Shown here one piece after another: positions 43,129-52,093 of a stretch of 64,000 nt of DNA. This DNA is from an uncultured Clostridia bacterium. GTDB taxonomy: Bacteria > Bacillota > Clostridia > Christensenellales > UBA1242. The translations under genes and the position numbers were made by a program. The stretch covers positions 62,001 to 126,000 of the forward strand of contig CAKVGK010000002.1 in assembly GCA_934747385.1 (NCBI GenBank), given 5' to 3'. Position 1 is the stretch's first letter; each line of letters opens with the position of its first letter. Below the pieces are notes generated by a model. It worked only from the letters and a program-made list of their open reading frames with translations, had not been told where the DNA came from and made no database searches.

Positions 43129-43227
43129 CGTCCCCGACAAAGCCTAATGAAATGGGTCTGTTGGGGTTAAGGAGCCAGCCGCTTAAAGGCTTTGCGTTGC
43201 AACCAAGCATAAAAGCGTGTTGCGACC
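43129..43227 (+). repeat. Dispersed repeat, copy A
   Basis: Matches the minus strand of 25970-26083 over most of its length (blocks GACAAAGCC, AATGAAATGGGT, CAGCCGCTTAAAGG, TTTGCGTTG). It is open in one frame but lacks a start and ribosome binding site of its own, so I do not call a gene. Confidence 0.75.
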
Positions 43228-43266
43228 TCGTCATACCGAGGCATTTTAATGCCGAGTGTATCTTTT
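43228..43266. repeat. Intergenic palindromic repeat ATACCGAG...CGAGTGTATCTTT
   Basis: ATACCGAGGCATT / AATGCCGAGTGTAT arms around a short loop; the clearest member of the family. Confidence 0.6.
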
Positions 43267-43304
43267 GTAAAACAATTCTTATATTCTCCTGTCTCCTACG
43301 GGGT

Positions 43305-43435
43305 TTCTAAAAAACAATTGTTTTTAGGGTGGCGGTTGATGGAAAAGGCTGGTACCAGTTGACGAGTGCCAAAGGGTGGTTTTTATAAAACATGTGTATC
43401 TTGTTTGTTATCAACCACACCAAAAACAACATTTT
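43305..43435. other. Candidate structured region, no gene
   Basis: CTAAAAA / TTTTTAG hairpin around CAATTG (about 43307-43328), then GGTGGCGGTTGAT near 43329-43342 pairing with ATCAACCACACC near 43419-43431 (two mismatches), enclosing the palindrome CTGGTACCAG. The rest of 43436-43543 is AT-rich. Confidence 0.4.
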
Positions 43436-43543
43436 TGCATTAAAATTGCATATTCGACATAACTAGTTTTTTTTCTTGGGTTATTTTTCTAATTCTCTCT
43501 TAAACTATTTGCAGTAAACTTTGAAAAACACATGCATTTTCGT

Positions 43544-43572
43544 TTGACAAAAAATTCCATATTTTATATAAT
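43544..43572 (+). promoter_or_regulatory. Consensus promoter of the large surface protein gene
   Basis: Exact TTGACA at 43544-43549, 17-base spacer, exact TATAAT at 43567-43572. Expected to be strong. Confidence 0.85.
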
Positions 43573-43602
43573 TTTCTAGATTTACTTATATAGGAGAACA
43601 CA

Positions 43603-46600
43603 ATGAAATCATTAAAAAAGTATTTTAAAGTAATCTTATGCTTTATGGCATTTGCAGTTGCAAGCTTCTTATTTGCATTTGCTCCTTCTTTTGGTAGCTA
43701 TGCAGCGCTAAATACTGCAAAAGAAGGCTACAACATGGCCGTCAAAGCAGTTAAAATGCCTCGCTCAGTTTATGTGGACGATAATGGCCAAAAATCATTG
43801 CGCATTCCTCTTCTTACAGGCACATGGCAAGATTCAGCCAAATACACAGTTCGCGTTGTTGATGTAACTGGTAACTCAATTGAACACGACTATGTTGTTG
43901 GCGCAGCTGCAGGGCATGAAACAAGTGAGGAAGACGCAAACTATTTCAATAAAATTGAGGTAGATGGTCAAGAATACCTTTCTATCACATCTTTGAACGA
44001 AGGCACTTATAAAATTTTGTACATTTTGGAAGAAAATGGTCACAAATACTATTCTCCAGCAACAACAGTAACTGTTGATAGTGTTGAATATGGTTATGAC
44101 TATTCAATTCAAACTGATGGTGAAAACAAAGGCTTAAAACACTTAATTCCAGAAACTGTTAAACAAAGCAGCCAAGATAGTGCAAAAATTGAATTGCCAG
44201 TTGCTCACATAATGGACAAAAAGAGCAAAACCATTCTTGAAGGCGTAACAGCAAATATCAAAATCTTCAACGATTTTGGCACCATTCTCAATGCTTCAAG
44301 CGAACTTGTTGAAGTTGTTGACGGTGTAACATATTTCAAGCCTAAAACAATTGGTAAATACACAATTGAATATTCATACAATTTCGGCAAAACAGACCCT
44401 CAACAATTCACAATTGAAGTTAAATCTGAAAGCGATTTCACCGCTCCAACAAGCGAAGAATTGACAATTGAAATTCCAAAAATTGATTCAGTTGAACTTG
44501 GACAAAAAAATATTACTCTTCCAGAGGTTACTGTTAATTCTAAAAACAAAAGCAAAATTCAACACAACATTAAATCTATTGTTATCAGCAAAGGCAACAT
44601 TTCAAAAGAATTGAATAACAACAACCGCACCTTCGATATGACAAAAGAGTTTTTCAATCAAGATAATTACTCTTCAGCCATGCTTGGCGATTGGGACGTT
44701 AAATACACAATTGTAGACGCTTATGGCAACGAAAAATCAATCAAAGTTAAACTTGATAACGTGAAAGATAGCACAAATCCAGAAGTATTCATGGCTTACG
44801 ACTACAACACTGAAGACGCTAATGCTATGAAGGCTTTAAACGAAAATGCAAGCAAAATTAGTTCAACAATTGCAACTGAGTTCAAATCTCAACTCGGTTA
44901 CAATGAACTCTATTTCCCAGCAATTTATGCTAAAGATAGCGTAACTTCTTACGAAGATTTCATATTTGTTCGTTACATTGCAAAAACTAACACAGATACT
45001 TCTAAGAACGAAAATAGATACTATATTGATAACGTTATGCTTAAGGATGACGAACGTCATCTTATAACAGCAGACGAAACATCATACACCAAAAACCTTA
45101 ACAAAAACTTGATTGTTGATGGAACAGTTAACGCGGGGGATGCTAACAAAGCAGTTAAATTTAATTTTAACGTTGAAGACCCAAGCACAATGGCTGGCGA
45201 ATATGTTTTAGGATATGAAGTTTATACAAAAGCAAAAAATGGCTTAACAAAACAAACTGGTGTTTACAAAATTGACAACACTTTGTTAAAATTCACAATT
45301 TTGTCAACAGACGTTGCAGAAACAACAACAAATGTTGAGCACAAAGTTGAAATCACAAACCTTGCAGACGCTCAATCAATCGAAAGCAATGGTAGTTTAA
45401 CTGTTAATATTAATGCAAGTGAAACAAAGCGTACAACAACGGCTGGAGAATCTACAGAAAAAGTTGACAAACGCCTTAAAAATGCTGTTTTCTATTACTA
45501 CAAGGCAAATGGCGCTGGTGACCTTAAACAAGATTTGACCGACGCATTCAATGCTGCTAAAAATGCAAGGCAAACTCAAGGTTTGCATTATGGCACAGAA
45601 CATATTTTTGAAAGCGCTGCATTTAAAAATGCAATGATAGGAAAATATGAAAAGTTCACATATGCAACAGAAAAAGATAAAAATAACTACAAATTAACAC
45701 TTGAAGGGTATGACCCAGCTTATGGCAATAATGTTTATATCGTTGCAATTTCTCTTGATGACGACGCAAACATTGCATACACTGTTAAAACTCTTAATAT
45801 TAAAAACGTTGGGAACGCAGACGCTCCAGTTGCTAAATGTGAAGACGCTCATAGTTTGGACAGTGCAACTGACCACAACTTAGCAAACAAAGTTTTCAAA
45901 CGTGGTGACACGATTAAATTGCCTGACGTATCTTTTGCAGACGACGACAAATCTTTGCAATTGAGTGTTTATTACTATATGGAAGGCGAGAATGGTCCAG
46001 TTGGTGTTAAAGGCTATAAATATTCAACACCAATGAACAAATTAATGCGTAACAATGTTTCGGTTGACGGCACACTTAAATCAATGATTTATGGTGGTGA
46101 AATCCATGCAGATAAAGACGGCACATATCATGTTGTTTATAGTGCAACAGACGACGCTGGCAACACAACATTCATGTATTTCACATACACAGTTGCAACA
46201 CAAGCAAAACCTTCATTTAATGTTACTTTCACAGGCGATTACACAAGCGTTAGTGGTGTGTTGATTTCTGGTGAAACTGGCATGGAAATTAAATTCAATC
46301 CAGTTTTAAAGAAAAATGACGGCACATTAATCAATACAGGTGTAACAGTTGAACCTATTATCACAGACAATGGCAATGAATACAAATTGGGCGGTGATGA
46401 CTTTAGTTATATCTTCAATGGTCAAGGCAGCTTCAAAATTAAATTTGTTGCAACATATAATGATGGTAGTGAAACTTCAACTTTTGAGTCAGACACTTTC
46501 ACCATCAAAACAACTTACCCAGAATTCAAATGGAACGACAGCAATTTCGACTCAAGCAATTATGCTTACGCTCCAAAGAACAGCACAGTAACTCTTCCAT

Positions 46601-47508
46601 TCTTAACTGCTTCTCGTGGTAAAGAATCTGCAGATGAAATTACTGTTAGCGTAAAATTCAAGGGCGATAAAGTTGACGTTGTAAAGAACGCAACCTCAAC
46701 CGCTTGGGAATTTGTAACAGGCAACGTTGCAGGTGATTACGAAGTTGTGTACACTGCAACAATTCAAGGCAGTTCTCCAATCACAAAGTCTTTCAAAATC
46801 AAAGTTGGTGATAACGTTGCTCCAAGAATCAGCATCAGTCACGAATCAGATTTGAAACAAGATTTAATCTATGATGGAAGCACAAACATTGAATATACTG
46901 TTCGCTTTATTCCAACAAACAGCGCAAGCGGCAGCCGCACACGTAAGCTTGAAATTATCATCACAAATGGCGACAATAAAACAACTTACGATTTGGCATT
47001 AGACGTTAAAGACCGTAATGAAATGGGTCAAGACGTAGACCTCAGCTGGAACAATGTTAAAGTTGAATTGAAAAATGGTAACTCAACAATGTCTTCAACA
47101 ACACCAGAAACTTATATGAATACCTACACAATTAGTGCAACAGGCGTTTATAAGCTGGTTATCAAAGCAACTGACGACAACAATAACACTGAAACAAAAG
47201 AAATTGAGTTCAATGTTAAGAGCGAAACAAAAGTTGAAAAAGATAAAGATACTGTAGTTGGCGTTGTTCTTATCGTTTTGTCCTTGGTTATTCTTGCTGG
47301 CGTTATCTTGTTCTTCGCTTTCACAGGCAAGGGCAAAGGTGGTGCAAACAAGGCTAAAGCAACAAAACAACCTAAATCAAAAGACGTTAAAGCTGAAAAG
47401 GTTGAAACTGAAGAAGTTAAATCTGAAGAAGCTGAAAAAGTTGAAGAAACAACAGAAACTGTTGAAGAAAACAACGACGAACAACCAAAATCAGGCGACG
47501 TTGAATAA
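43603..47508 (+). CDS. Large Ig-like surface protein with C-terminal membrane span
   Basis: 1301 residues. A signal peptide (MKSLKKYFKVILCFMAF..., cleavage probably after the Ala-rich stretch near residue 35) leads to about 1180 residues of beta-rich, Thr/Asn-rich Ig-like modules with recurring ends such as YTIVDAYGN, VVYSATDDAGNTTFMYF and YKLVIKATDDNNNTETKEIEF. A membrane span follows at about 1218-1240, then a 61-residue cytoplasmic tail, basic first (KGKGGANKAKATKQPKSK) and acidic last. No LPxTG motif. It is probably an abundant cell-surface protein anchored by the span. AGGAGA precedes the ATG; terminator downstream. Confidence 0.85.
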   Translation: MKSLKKYFKVILCFMAFAVASFLFAFAPSFGSYAALNTAKEGYNMAVKAVKMPRSVYVDDNGQKSLRIPLLTGTWQDSAKYTVRVVDVTGNSIEHDYVVGAAAGHETSEEDANYFNKIEVDGQEYLSITSLNEGTYKILYILEENGHKYYSPATTVTVDSVEYGYDYSIQTDGENKGLKHLIPETVKQSSQDSAKIELPVAHIMDKKSKTILEGVTANIKIFNDFGTILNASSELVEVVDGVTYFKPKTIGKYTIEYSYNFGKTDPQQFTIEVKSESDFTAPTSEELTIEIPKIDSVELGQKNITLPEVTVNSKNKSKIQHNIKSIVISKGNISKELNNNNRTFDMTKEFFNQDNYSSAMLGDWDVKYTIVDAYGNEKSIKVKLDNVKDSTNPEVFMAYDYNTEDANAMKALNENASKISSTIATEFKSQLGYNELYFPAIYAKDSVTSYEDFIFVRYIAKTNTDTSKNENRYYIDNVMLKDDERHLITADETSYTKNLNKNLIVDGTVNAGDANKAVKFNFNVEDPSTMAGEYVLGYEVYTKAKNGLTKQTGVYKIDNTLLKFTILSTDVAETTTNVEHKVEITNLADAQSIESNGSLTVNINASETKRTTTAGESTEKVDKRLKNAVFYYYKANGAGDLKQDLTDAFNAAKNARQTQGLHYGTEHIFESAAFKNAMIGKYEKFTYATEKDKNNYKLTLEGYDPAYGNNVYIVAISLDDDANIAYTVKTLNIKNVGNADAPVAKCEDAHSLDSATDHNLANKVFKRGDTIKLPDVSFADDDKSLQLSVYYYMEGENGPVGVKGYKYSTPMNKLMRNNVSVDGTLKSMIYGGEIHADKDGTYHVVYSATDDAGNTTFMYFTYTVATQAKPSFNVTFTGDYTSVSGVLISGETGMEIKFNPVLKKNDGTLINTGVTVEPIITDNGNEYKLGGDDFSYIFNGQGSFKIKFVATYNDGSETSTFESDTFTIKTTYPEFKWNDSNFDSSNYAYAPKNSTVTLPFLTASRGKESADEITVSVKFKGDKVDVVKNATSTAWEFVTGNVAGDYEVVYTATIQGSSPITKSFKIKVGDNVAPRISISHESDLKQDLIYDGSTNIEYTVRFIPTNSASGSRTRKLEIIITNGDNKTTYDLALDVKDRNEMGQDVDLSWNNVKVELKNGNSTMSSTTPETYMNTYTISATGVYKLVIKATDDNNNTETKEIEFNVKSETKVEKDKDTVVGVVLIVLSLVILAGVILFFAFTGKGKGGANKAKATKQPKSKDVKAEKVETEEVKSEEAEKVEETTETVEENNDEQPKSGDVE

Positions 47509-47519
47509 CGATTAATATG

Positions 47520-47549
47520 AAAAAAAACGGATTTAAAATCCGTTTTTTT
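47520..47549. terminator. Bidirectional terminator
   Basis: Stem AAACGGAT / ATCCGTTT with A and T runs on both sides, between the surface protein gene and rsmI, which converge. Confidence 0.88.
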
Positions 47550-47614
47550 ATTGTTTTTAACAACAAACTATGTTTATGAGCTTATCGAAATAAATTGGTT
47601 TAATCCAAATTAAG

Positions 47615-48415
47615 TTATTTGTTCTTTTCGTACAGGTTGTAAACATAAGACTTTGGTAAATCATACTTTTCTTTGATAATTTTGATTGCCTGTTGCTTGT
47701 CCTCAGTTTTTAAAAGGATTTTCAGTTCATTTAAAATTTGTTCATCATCAGGCTTTTCTTGTTGCATAGCAGTGTTTTCAACAACCAAAACATATTCGCC
47801 CTTTGGTTCTTCAACATTGTGTGGCAGTTCAACAATTTCGGCATTTTCATGCATTTTTGTGATTTCACTAACAATTGCAACTTTAACACTGCCAAGAGCA
47901 GAGTGCAAACTTTCCAAATCCTTATTGACATTGTATTTTGAAGAATACAAGACAACCGAACCAACAAACTCTTTTATTTGCGCCAGTTGCTGTTTAAGTT
48001 CTTTGTTCTTTTCACTTAAAAATCCAAAAAAAGCAAAGTGAGAAGCGTCAAATCCTGACAAAATGAGGGCAGCCAAACCAGCATTTGCACCAGGTATAAC
48101 GGTAAATTTAATGTTTTGTTCAACCAACTTTTTGCTTAAAATGTTGCCAGGGTCACTTATAACTGGCATGCCAGCATCGCTTATAACTGCAACCTCTTTT
48201 CCTTGTTTTAACAATTCAATAATTCCATCTGCGCTGTTTTGCTCATTAAATTTGTGATAAGCAATTGTTTTTGCTTTAATTTCGTACTTGTCCAATAAAA
48301 TTCGTGAATGGCGAGTGTCTTCACAGGCTATAACGTCACAATTTTTTAAAACATTAACCGCACGAAAACTGATATCTTCCAAATTTCCAATAGGAGTTCC
48401 AACAAAATATAACAT
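47615..48415 (-). CDS. rsmI: 16S rRNA (cytidine-1402 2'-O) methyltransferase RsmI
   Basis: 266-residue tetrapyrrole-methylase-fold enzyme modifying C1402 of 16S rRNA. Motifs: LYFVGTPIGNLEDIS at the start, CEDTRHSRILLDKY near 35-48, ISDAGMPVISDPG near 80-92, PGANAGLAALILSGF near 108-122, FFGFLSEK near 130. The C-terminal helices are typical. Last gene of a holB-ricT-trmN6-rsmI run, the conserved Bacillus order. GGAGA precedes the ATG, which almost touches the stop of the upstream gene. Confidence 0.95.
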   Translation of the reverse strand: MLYFVGTPIGNLEDISFRAVNVLKNCDVIACEDTRHSRILLDKYEIKAKTIAYHKFNEQNSADGIIELLKQGKEVAVISDAGMPVISDPGNILSKKLVEQNIKFTVIPGANAGLAALILSGFDASHFAFFGFLSEKNKELKQQLAQIKEFVGSVVLYSSKYNVNKDLESLHSALGSVKVAIVSEITKMHENAEIVELPHNVEEPKGEYVLVVENTAMQQEKPDDEQILNELKILLKTEDKQQAIKIIKEKYDLPKSYVYNLYEKNK

Positions 48416-48416
48416 A

Positions 48417-49091
48417 CTATTTCTCCAAATTTTTTGTTATTCTCACACCAGGTTTTGCACCTTTAACTGCTTCAATAAGCACCAAATACGCTTCCTTTTC
48501 GTTGTTAAAAATAAATTTCATTTGCTTGATCTGCATGCCATATTTGTCACACAATGCAGCAATTTCTGCTGACCTTGATGCAACATGCACCATGTAAAAT
48601 CTGCCTTTGTCTTTAAGCAATTGGCTGGCTTTGGCAATTATGTCTTCAAGAGTTGCCGCAATTTCGTGCCTGGCCAATGCAATTTCTGGGCGTTCATTAA
48701 TCTTGCTTTTCCCGTTAACTTTTTGGTATGGAGGGTTGCAAATAATAACGTCTAAATTTTTTGAAAAATCAGCAAGTGATAAGTCTTTTAAATTACAATT
48801 GAAAATTTTGCTTTTGCGCTTAAAATTGTTGAATGCAATGTTTTCTTTAATAATTTCACACATTTCTGGTTGAATTTCGTTGAAAAACAACTTGTTGTAA
48901 GGGCAGAGGGAGTACGCGTAAAAGCTTATAACTCCGCTTCCCGCACATAACTCCAAAACATTGTCGCTGTGCTTAATGTTGCAAAAATTTGCCAAAAGAA
49001 TGGCATCTTGGGTGAATTTGTAGTAATTGTCGCTTTGAATAATGGAAATCCCATTGTTAAAGTGTTCTAGTTTTAAATTTTCAATTTTCAT
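48417..49091 (-). CDS. TrmN6-like N6-adenine methyltransferase
   Basis: 224 residues. SAM-binding motif VLELCAGSGVISFYA near 42-56 and the catalytic VIICNPPYQKV near 117-127 (NPPY of N6-adenine methyltransferases). It matches the YabB/TrmN6 group that methylates A37 of tRNA-Val in E. coli; the substrate in Bacillota is less sure. Position between ricT and rsmI fits the family. The ATG is one base past the ricT stop region. Confidence 0.9.
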   Translation of the reverse strand: MKIENLKLEHFNNGISIIQSDNYYKFTQDAILLANFCNIKHSDNVLELCAGSGVISFYAYSLCPYNKLFFNEIQPEMCEIIKENIAFNNFKRKSKIFNCNLKDLSLADFSKNLDVIICNPPYQKVNGKSKINERPEIALARHEIAATLEDIIAKASQLLKDKGRFYMVHVASRSAEIAALCDKYGMQIKQMKFIFNNEKEAYLVLIEAVKGAKPGVRITKNLEK

Positions 49092-49092
49092 A

Positions 49093-49905
49093 TTAATTTT
49101 CTTTTGAATTTTTGTCTTTAAAATTAAATTTTATATCTTCCAAAACAAAAGTTTTGTTTTCAGTTGTTTCTTCATCTTTCTTAAAGCCCACTGTTACAGT
49201 TTCTTTCAACATGTCAACACTAACCACATTGCCAACCCCGTCCGGAGTTGTCACTTTAAACCCAACTTTTGGCATTTTCTTTTGCATTTCTTCGTAAAAT
49301 TCATCTTCATATTTTAAGCAGCAAAGCAAGCGTCCACACATGCCATTAATTCTGTTAGGATTGAGGGCAATGCCTTGATTTTTAGCCATTTTTATGGAAA
49401 CTTTATCAAAATCTTTCAAAAATGCTTTGCAACACGTTTCTCGCCCGCACACGCCAAGCGCTCCAACAATTTTGCTTTCGTCACGATTGCCAATCTGTTT
49501 CATTTCAATTTTAGTTTTATATGTGCTTGTTAAAATTTTAAGCATTTCTCTAAAATCCACGCGCTCGTCAGCGGTGTAATTAATAGTCAATTTTGTTCTG
49601 TCCAAATTATAGGTTACCAAACTGATTTTCATGTTAAGTTTCAATTTTTCGGCAATTTGTTTAACCTCAGTTAAGGTTTTACGCGCAAGACGACAGTTTT
49701 CACACTTAGCAAGCATGTCTTGCTTATTTGCAACGCGCACAAATGTTGCTGTTTCGCCTTCTACGTCCAGCTCTCCAACAACTCTTCCAAGTTCAAGCGT
49801 TCCATTTACAAAAACAACAACTTGTTGCCCATTTTCAAGTTGATTGTAAGTTTTAACATAAACATTGTTCAAATTATTATAAAGTTGCACATCAGTTAGC
49901 AGCAT
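49093..49905 (-). CDS. ricT: RicT (YaaT), PSP1-domain protein
   Basis: 270 residues with the PSP1 C-terminal domain and iron-sulfur cysteines: CENCRLARKTL near 73, GVCGRETCCKAFLKDFDKV near 150-168, and MCGRLLCCLKYEDEF near 186-200. In Bacillus, RicT with RicA and RicF forms an FeS-bearing complex that tunes RNase Y and phosphorelay. The gene starts within the end of holB (14-base overlap, AAGGAG inside holB), so translation is coupled. Usual length. Confidence 0.95.
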   Translation of the reverse strand: MLLTDVQLYNNLNNVYVKTYNQLENGQQVVVFVNGTLELGRVVGELDVEGETATFVRVANKQDMLAKCENCRLARKTLTEVKQIAEKLKLNMKISLVTYNLDRTKLTINYTADERVDFREMLKILTSTYKTKIEMKQIGNRDESKIVGALGVCGRETCCKAFLKDFDKVSIKMAKNQGIALNPNRINGMCGRLLCCLKYEDEFYEEMQKKMPKVGFKVTTPDGVGNVVSVDMLKETVTVGFKKDEETTENKTFVLEDIKFNFKDKNSKEN

Positions 49906-50812
49906 AAAATTTCTCCTTTAAAATATTAAAAAGCAAATTGTCCAAAATGTAAGTAAAATTAACGTTGGATTTCAATTTTTTGTATGCGTCGTCAATCAGC
50001 GGCAGACATTTGATTATCACATTTGGCGAAAATCTCAATGAGATTGGGGCAACGTCCTTTGCAGCAAATTGAGCATTGTTTTTCAGCACGCACATAAACA
50101 TTTCTTGCATGAGGGGGAAGAATAAATCCTTATCAATCTCGCCAATCGAATTCACAACCGAAGGTATGTCCGCCGTGGTGTTCAAATTTTCAAAAATTTT
50201 TGTAATGCAATGCAAGGTGTCCAAATTTTTGCCATTTGTGAAGTTCAGCATTTCAGTTAAAGTTTCAAAATTCTCGTATGGTAAAATATCAACCCCAACA
50301 GTTTTTAACTCTTCGCCAATCATTTCTTTGTCTTCTTGATTGAGGTTTGGCACTCGAACTTTCTTTAATCTGCTCAAAATCGTTGGAAGAATTTTATCAA
50401 GTTTGCTGGTTGTCATAATAAAAATGTTTCTATCGTTAGGCTCTTCCAAAGATTTAAGCATTTTATTTTGTGCACGCTCGTTCACATTTTCTGCATTTAA
50501 AATTATGAAAACTTTATATTCCGCACTTATTGGCAAAGTGGACATTTTGTCCAGCATTTTGCTAATATCTTCCACTTTTATGCTTTTGTTGTCAATCAAA
50601 AATAGGTCTGGGTGTGATTTGTTTTCAAATTGCAAGCATGCGTTGCATTGCCCACAGGCATTCCCATTTTTGCAAATAATTGAATTTGCAAAAGTCAACG
50701 CAACCTCATTATTTAAAACAGCGTCATTTGAATAAAAAAGATAGGCATGACTTAAATTGTTCTTCATGTCCAACGATTTATACAACTGGCTGTTTTTTAT
50801 TGCTTTTATCAC
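49892..50812 (-). CDS. holB: DNA polymerase III delta' subunit
   Basis: 306 residues from a GTG at 50810-50812. Clamp-loader AAA+ fold like DnaX: SHAYLFYSN near residue 22, a zinc-type Cys set CKNGNACGQCNACLQF near 48-63, KVFIILNAENVNERAQNKMLKSLEEP around 93-118, and TILSRLKKVRV near 137. As in delta' generally, no intact Walker A. A longer frame starts 48 bases upstream, but that would run across a consensus TGG-TATAAT promoter lying six bases before the GTG. Operon with ricT, trmN6-like and rsmI. Confidence 0.9.
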   Translation of the reverse strand: MIKAIKNSQLYKSLDMKNNLSHAYLFYSNDAVLNNEVALTFANSIICKNGNACGQCNACLQFENKSHPDLFLIDNKSIKVEDISKMLDKMSTLPISAEYKVFIILNAENVNERAQNKMLKSLEEPNDRNIFIMTTSKLDKILPTILSRLKKVRVPNLNQEDKEMIGEELKTVGVDILPYENFETLTEMLNFTNGKNLDTLHCITKIFENLNTTADIPSVVNSIGEIDKDLFFPLMQEMFMCVLKNNAQFAAKDVAPISLRFSPNVIIKCLPLIDDAYKKLKSNVNFTYILDNLLFNILKEKFYAAN

Positions 50813-50818
50813 AAAATG

Positions 50819-50847
50819 ATTATACCATAAAAGCCTTTTAAACACAA
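50819..50847 (-). promoter_or_regulatory. holB promoter, leaderless geometry with GTG start
   Basis: Minus strand TTGTGT at 50842-50847, 17-base spacer, extended TGG plus TATAAT at 50819-50824, six bases, GTG at 50812-50810. No Shine-Dalgarno sequence. Confidence 0.73.
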
Positions 50848-50942
50848 TTGTTGTTAACAATTTAAAAAAATTTTCTTTTCAAGTTTGCCAAAATTTTTTT
50901 GGCAGTTTGAGTGCGCAAACACGCCAAATAAGTCGAATTTTG

Positions 50943-50972
50943 TTGACTCTGCCATAAAACTTGTGCTATATT
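50943..50972 (+). promoter_or_regulatory. Promoter of the four-span membrane gene
   Basis: TTGACT at 50943-50948, 18-base spacer, TGC plus TATATT at 50967-50972. Confidence 0.65.
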
Positions 50973-50995
50973 AATAAAAATATATGGAGGAATAT

Positions 50996-51487
50996 ATGAC
51001 AAAAACAAAATCAGGGTTTTTGAAAGCCGGCTCAATTCTAGGCATCGTGTTTGCCGCTTTAACAGCAATGCTTGGCCTGGTTTTCTTTGTTGGGCAAAGC
51101 ATTGTAACACGTGACTTTGTTGTACCAATTGTGCTTGAATGTAATCCTGGAGAATATCAAACCATTAACAATTTTGATGGCTCGGTAACTTACAAAATTG
51201 TTAAAGATGGCAATGTTGAAAAAGTTACAACCAGCGAAGACGTTGACGCAATTATCAAATTGACAAAAACAACCCTCGCAACAATGGGAACTTTAACTTT
51301 GGGCATATCTTTGGCAACTGCTGCACTTTCAATTGTTGTTTTGAACAACACCGCGGCAGAAAAGAGCAAGAATGGTCCAATTATTGCCTTGCTTGTTTTA
51401 AGTTTGCTTGATTGCAACCTAATAACTTTCGCGTTTATGATTGTAGCGTTAGGCATGAAAGATAAGCCTAAAGCGTTAGAAGAGTAG
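50996..51487 (+). CDS. Four-span membrane protein, function unknown
   Basis: 163 residues from the ATG at 50996; an upstream in-frame ATG at 50984 holds the ribosome binding site itself (GGAGG). Hydrophobic segments near 12-34, 97-117 and 126-150, with a polar loop (about 40-92) that includes ECNPGEYQTINNFDGS. No known family. Own promoter and terminator. Confidence 0.72.
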   Translation: MTKTKSGFLKAGSILGIVFAALTAMLGLVFFVGQSIVTRDFVVPIVLECNPGEYQTINNFDGSVTYKIVKDGNVEKVTTSEDVDAIIKLTKTTLATMGTLTLGISLATAALSIVVLNNTAAEKSKNGPIIALLVLSLLDCNLITFAFMIVALGMKDKPKALEE

Positions 51488-51495
51488 GTAAAAAT

Positions 51496-51525
51496 AAAAA
51501 TCCACCTCGTAGCGGGTGGATTTTT
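51496..51525. terminator. Bidirectional terminator
   Basis: Stem AAAAATCCACC / GGTGGATTTTT between convergent genes. Confidence 0.87.
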
Positions 51526-51552
51526 ATCCTGCTAGTTGCAAACTACTAGCAA

Positions 51553-52029
51553 TTAAGATAACTTTATTTTTGTTATTTTGTATGCAACGATGCCTGCTGG
51601 GGTTTTGATTTGGGAAATCTCGCCAACTTTTTTGTTCATCAAACCTGCACCAATAGGTGAAACATTGCTTATAATGCCTTTGTATGGGTCGCTGTCGGTG
51701 TCGCCAACAATTTTGTATTCAACAACTTGGTTTGTTTTCATATTTGTTGCGGTAACGGTGCAGCCAACACCAACTTTGCTTGTGTTGACTTTTTTAGGGT
51801 CAATAACAACAGCGGATTTCAATTTTTCTTCCAAATCAAAAATTTCAGATTCAACGTTGATTTGTTCTTCTCTTGCAATGTCATATTCGCTGTTTTCGCT
51901 AAGGTCACCATAACTGCGTGCTTCGGCAAGTTTCTTAGCAACTTCTTGGCGCTTGGTTGTTTTCAAATATTCTAATCTTTCTTGGGTTTTTTTAAGCCCT
52001 TCTGCTGTCATAAAAACTTTTTCGTCCAT
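51553..52029 (-). CDS. greA: Transcription elongation factor GreA
   Basis: 158 residues, standard length. Rescues backtracked RNA polymerase by stimulating transcript cleavage. The N-terminal coiled coil carries the acidic tip ARSYGDLSENSEYD near 37-50, and the C-terminal FKBP-like domain has the closing IKTPAGIVAYKITKIKL. I start at 52029 because GGAGATT precedes that ATG; an in-frame TTG lies 12 bases upstream. Confidence 0.96.
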   Translation of the reverse strand: MDEKVFMTAEGLKKTQERLEYLKTTKRQEVAKKLAEARSYGDLSENSEYDIAREEQINVESEIFDLEEKLKSAVVIDPKKVNTSKVGVGCTVTATNMKTNQVVEYKIVGDTDSDPYKGIISNVSPIGAGLMNKKVGEISQIKTPAGIVAYKITKIKLS

Positions 52030-52064
52030 AATAATCTCCAATAAAAAAAATTCTATTAAATTTT

Positions 52065-52093
52065 GTTATAGTAAAATGCACTATAAAACACAA
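52065..52093 (-). promoter_or_regulatory. greA promoter with inverted repeat
   Basis: Minus strand TTGTGT at 52088-52093, 17-base spacer, TATAAC at 52065-52070. An inverted repeat TATAGT / ACTATA spans the -10 and most of the spacer and could be an operator. Confidence 0.6.

Noticed and set aside
43080..43310. 76-codon frame through dispersed repeat copy A
   Set aside because: Start lies in another repeat, no ribosome binding site, and the second copy of the repeat does not keep the frame.
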